The position numbers were made by a program, and so were the translations under genes. This document shows, piece after piece, positions 61,599-64,000 of a stretch of DNA of 64,000 nucleotides. Below the pieces are notes generated by a model that was not told the origin of the DNA, made no database searches, and saw only the letters and a program-made list of their open reading frames with translations. Origin of the DNA: Desulfomonile tiedjei (GTDB lineage Bacteria; Desulfobacterota; Desulfomonilia; Desulfomonilales; Desulfomonilaceae); contig JACRDG010000089.1 in NCBI GenBank assembly GCA_016218715.1, positions 176,240 to 240,239 of the forward strand, in the 5' to 3' direction. The stretch's first letter is position 1. The number at the start of each line of letters is the position of its first letter.

Positions 61599-62786
61599 TC
61601 ATTTGTACAGCGATCCCCTCCAGCGAATTCCTTCGTTGGATAGAATCCTGATGAGTGTGCTAACGGCTACCCAGGCAGCGATCAGAACCCCTACGGGCAT
61701 CGTGAGCCCATACGCCCAGTGGCCGCGCTCCTGTTGGATGATCACGGCCGCCGGGATAATCACCGCGGCCATGGCCAGCACGGTCACGACGAACAGGAGA
61801 CCTACGGGGAGCGTCGCCGCGCCTGTCAACCACGCCATGCCTGACACAACAAATAAGGCAGACATCACAAGTAGCGCAACATAATTCGCGAAAAGACGGA
61901 GCACTTTGGGTATGCTCTTTTCCAGGGCTCCATAATAGGTCCTCTGCCAGAACCGGCACACGTCTCCCAGGCGATCGAACGGCTTGGTGCGCACCATTTC
62001 TCCGGCCCGCAATACCAGGAGCTTTCTCCCGCCTGCTTTGAGCACTTTGCTCAGTGCAACGTCTTCGGTGACCTCATTCTTCATTCGTGCCCACGTACCT
62101 ATCTCTTCGTAGGCGTCTCTCCGGATCATGATGAAGCATCCTGAGGCAAGGCCCGCGGGATTGCTCTGATCGTTGACCTGATGAAGCGGATAGAAGAACG
62201 AGATGCCAAACGAGAGATGGGTGTGGACCGCATCTTCGATGAATCCCCGGTCGGTGAAGCCGGGCAGCAGGCTCATCATGTCGACGCTGTGGGTTTTCAA
62301 GAAACGAATCGCGCGGGGAAGCGTGTCAGGACTAAGTACCGCATCAGCGTCGGTAAACAGCAGGATCTCTCCTGACGCTCTCACGGCTCCTTGGAACATC
62401 GCGTGGGTCTTTCCTGTCCAGCCCTCCGGCAATGCTTCAACCGAAACGACTTTGATCCGCTGGTCCTCGCACGCGAGACGCTCCATGATGGCCAAGGTGC
62501 GGTCCTGGCTGCGGTCGTTTACCAGGATGAGTTCGAGTGGTTCGTACCGCGAGGCGAGGATCGACCGGGCAGACTGTTCGATGTGAGCCTCCTCGTCCTT
62601 GGCAGGAATGACGACGCTGACCAGCGGCGCGCCGTCGGCCGGGATCTGCTCGGTCGGCCCCGCCAATTTGGGCTCGTGCTTGAGAGCGCCCCAAAAGAGC
62701 ATGTCCAGGCGCAGGACCTCGATCAGAACCACGATGGCGAACAGGAGACCCGCCCAGGCAAGCAGATCATTGGGCATTGGGAGCAT
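61599..62786 (-). CDS. Membrane glycosyltransferase, family 2
   Basis: The 395-residue protein has an N-terminal membrane helix, a GT2 catalytic domain with VIPAKDEEAHI, VNDRSQD, TDADAVLS (DxD) and EDVALSK, an RFWQRTYYGAL segment, and three to four C-terminal helices. It is an inverting, membrane-bound transferase of the ceramide/hopanoid-glucosyltransferase-like type. Its acceptor lipid cannot be read from sequence. It lies alone between repeats and the PsbP-like gene. Confidence 0.85.
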   Translation of the reverse strand: MLPMPNDLLAWAGLLFAIVVLIEVLRLDMLFWGALKHEPKLAGPTEQIPADGAPLVSVVIPAKDEEAHIEQSARSILASRYEPLELILVNDRSQDRTLAIMERLACEDQRIKVVSVEALPEGWTGKTHAMFQGAVRASGEILLFTDADAVLSPDTLPRAIRFLKTHSVDMMSLLPGFTDRGFIEDAVHTHLSFGISFFYPLHQVNDQSNPAGLASGCFIMIRRDAYEEIGTWARMKNEVTEDVALSKVLKAGGRKLLVLRAGEMVRTKPFDRLGDVCRFWQRTYYGALEKSIPKVLRLFANYVALLVMSALFVVSGMAWLTGAATLPVGLLFVVTVLAMAAVIIPAAVIIQQERGHWAYGLTMPVGVLIAAWVAVSTLIRILSNEGIRWRGSLYK

Positions 62787-62849
62787 TCCTCTTTATCCGG
62801 CTCTCTAGGTGCTGCTTTTCGCTAGTTCCGTCACGCATGTCGGAGAACA

Positions 62850-62908
62850 AGGTGGGAAAGGCGTCTTGCCTCTCCATCCAGAAATGACAGGCGGGTCACT
62901 TGTCCCAC
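62850..62908. repeat. Type A REP pair, degenerate
   Basis: GGTGGGAAAGGCGTCTTGCC at 62850-62869 faces GACAGGCGGGTCACTTGTCC at 62886-62905. The stems are eroded compared with those at 50732 and 51107. It lies in the 281-bp gene-free space 62787-63067. Confidence 0.55.
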
Positions 62909-63067
62909 GAATAGAGCCAGTGGGGCCGCGGTGATGAACGTAGACCGCGTCCCACGGGATATGGAGCGCGGTCCGGCCCCGCTGGAGCATATCGACCCGT
63001 CTCCGGTCAGGTCACGCCCTCACCGGGGTCTGACCGTGACACGCCTTTGCTCACCGAAACCAATGCT

Positions 63068-63700
63068 TCAGCCTTTGAACCGGGCGGCTGACAGGGCCTT
63101 TTTCTTCGTGAGTTTGTCCGCTTCGGAATGGTCGTCCCTGGCCAGGCCGGATCGATGCATCTTCTCGTGCAGTATCGCGCGAAACCGGTGCGCCTCGGCA
63201 TTATCCGGGTCCAGTCGAAGTGCTGCAGACACGTAGGCCTGGGCGTCGGCGTACCACCCGTCTGCCATGGCTTGGCGCGCTCGGGACACGTACTCACCGG
63301 CATGGGTCTTGTCGTTGTCGTACACAAACGGCCGTTCCGGGGAGTAGCTACTTTCTCCTTTTTCGTTCCAGGCCGTGACTGCAAAGTAGTAAAGCTGCGC
63401 TGGGCTCAGGTTGGCAACGATGAGCGAGCATTGGGATGCGTCCGTGAAACCCCAGTACTCTCCGCGTTCGGTTCCCCAGAAAAGGGTGTAATGCGTGGCC
63501 CCCGGAACCGGCGTCCACGAGGCCATAAGCCCCTGGCTCACGATCCGCAGGCTCAGTTCCTCCGGGGCCAAGGGTGGTTTCGTCACGGGTCGACGCTCTC
63601 CCCAGTTGCCGCAGGATGCCACGAGTACCTGAGCCAAGAGCAAAAGAACAAATGCTAAGCGCGAAACGATTCTGACCACTCTACGAAGCTCCCGCCCCAT
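63068..63700 (-). CDS. Lipoprotein with fibronectin type III and TPR-like regions
   Basis: The 210-residue protein has a lipoprotein signal with a lipobox LVASC (Cys at about 30), one fibronectin type III domain (about 45-125; LRIVSQGLMASWTPVPGATHYTLFW), and a helical TPR-like segment (ADAQAYVSAALRLDPDNAEAH). It is probably anchored in the envelope. The N-terminal basic residues precede the hydrophobic core. Its partner is unknown. Confidence 0.8.
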   Translation of the reverse strand: MGRELRRVVRIVSRLAFVLLLLAQVLVASCGNWGERRPVTKPPLAPEELSLRIVSQGLMASWTPVPGATHYTLFWGTERGEYWGFTDASQCSLIVANLSPAQLYYFAVTAWNEKGESSYSPERPFVYDNDKTHAGEYVSRARQAMADGWYADAQAYVSAALRLDPDNAEAHRFRAILHEKMHRSGLARDDHSEADKLTKKKALSAARFKG

Positions 63701-64000
63701 ACACGCTACGGTAAGATCCCATAACTCAGCAGCGATCCACAGAGAACAGCATGGCAGTTTGCATAACGATTTCGTCCGGTCCTTTTAGAGCGTTCCAAAC
63801 CGACATCGTACGCACGATTTATCCTGACCTCTACCGTACCCCCGGAAAGTTGCTCGATAAACGTTCCCCGCACGCCATACTGCCGCGAGCTTTGGGCTCG
63901 ACGGTTCGACCGCCGCATAGTGTCAAAGAGGCTATCTTATGGATAGCAACTTCTCCGAATGTGTCAAGACCTTTGGTCCGCTTAGGCCTAAAGGCTCGTC
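63701..64000 (-). promoter_or_regulatory. Upstream region of the lipoprotein gene
   Basis: On the minus strand TTGACA at 63967-63962 and TATCCA at 63945-63940 are spaced 16 nt. A 70-codon frame (63706-63918) follows but has no ribosome site or recognisable domain, so I treat this as leader. No other feature is seen to the window edge. Confidence 0.45.

Noticed and set aside
63706..63918. A 70-codon minus-strand frame near the right edge
   Set aside because: No ribosome site, no domain, and it is explained as the leader of the lipoprotein gene.

Overview
The window reads as an ordinary chromosome segment of a GC-rich, strictly anaerobic, Gram-negative bacterium, most likely a Desulfobacterota member (former Deltaproteobacteria, Syntrophobacter/Desulfomonile-like). 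This is inference from content: a double-membrane envelope (LolA, PilQ secretin, PBP1A), hydrogenase maturation genes (hypF-C-D-E), an indolepyruvate:ferredoxin oxidoreductase with an FrhB-like partner, a molybdenum hydroxylase, and MITE/REP-type intergenic repeats. No rRNA, tRNA, prophage or CRISPR array was found.

Layout. 1-11 kb is housekeeping: radA (cut by the left edge), a YhcC-type radical SAM gene, a dodecin-like gene, an rsuA/rluB pseudouridine synthase, an odd alcohol-dehydrogenase homologue, the operon ftsH-folP-acpS, an RlmI-type methyltransferase and serS. 11.5-18 kb has a DHH-CBS-tRNA nucleotidyltransferase fusion, a carboxyltransferase subunit without a biotin domain, a hotdog thioesterase, a glutaredoxin and a GNAT-like protein. 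18-22.7 kb is the operon hypF-hypC-hypD-hypE. 23-28.4 kb holds a diguanylate cyclase and a PBP1A-HtrA pair. 28.5-33.8 kb holds ispF, then cysS-ecfA-lolA-rimO with overlapping ends.

34-40 kb contains a large stand-alone PilQ-like secretin with a strong promoter and terminator, and a TMTC-like membrane glycosyltransferase with TPRs. 41-49 kb is proA, mobB, and a molybdenum-hydroxylase locus (divergent IclR regulator, Cys-rich protein, FAD, 2Fe-2S and Mo subunits, MoaD/ThiS-like protein). 49-52 kb has a PH-domain membrane protein, an EamA exporter and a REP-associated tyrosine transposase (RAYT) flanked by inverted REP copies. 51.7-55.3 kb is an frhB-like/iorA/iorB operon. 55.7-60.3 kb has prfB with a programmed +1 frameshift, a YhaM-like nuclease and an acyltransferase-glycerol-3-phosphate dehydrogenase fusion. 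The right end carries envelope proteins and a family 2 glycosyltransferase.

The intergenic spaces are dense in structured repeats. REP hairpins matching the RAYT flanks recur through the window. Some are paired inside about 200-bp elements with terminal inverted repeats resembling MITEs, one ending against the proA stop codon. A separate 86-bp family sits upstream of three unrelated genes in the same relative orientation. The strongest candidates for something undescribed are the RAYT/REP/TIR network, the two-step phospholipid fusion enzyme, and the molybdenum-hydroxylase locus with its unrecognised Cys-rich protein.
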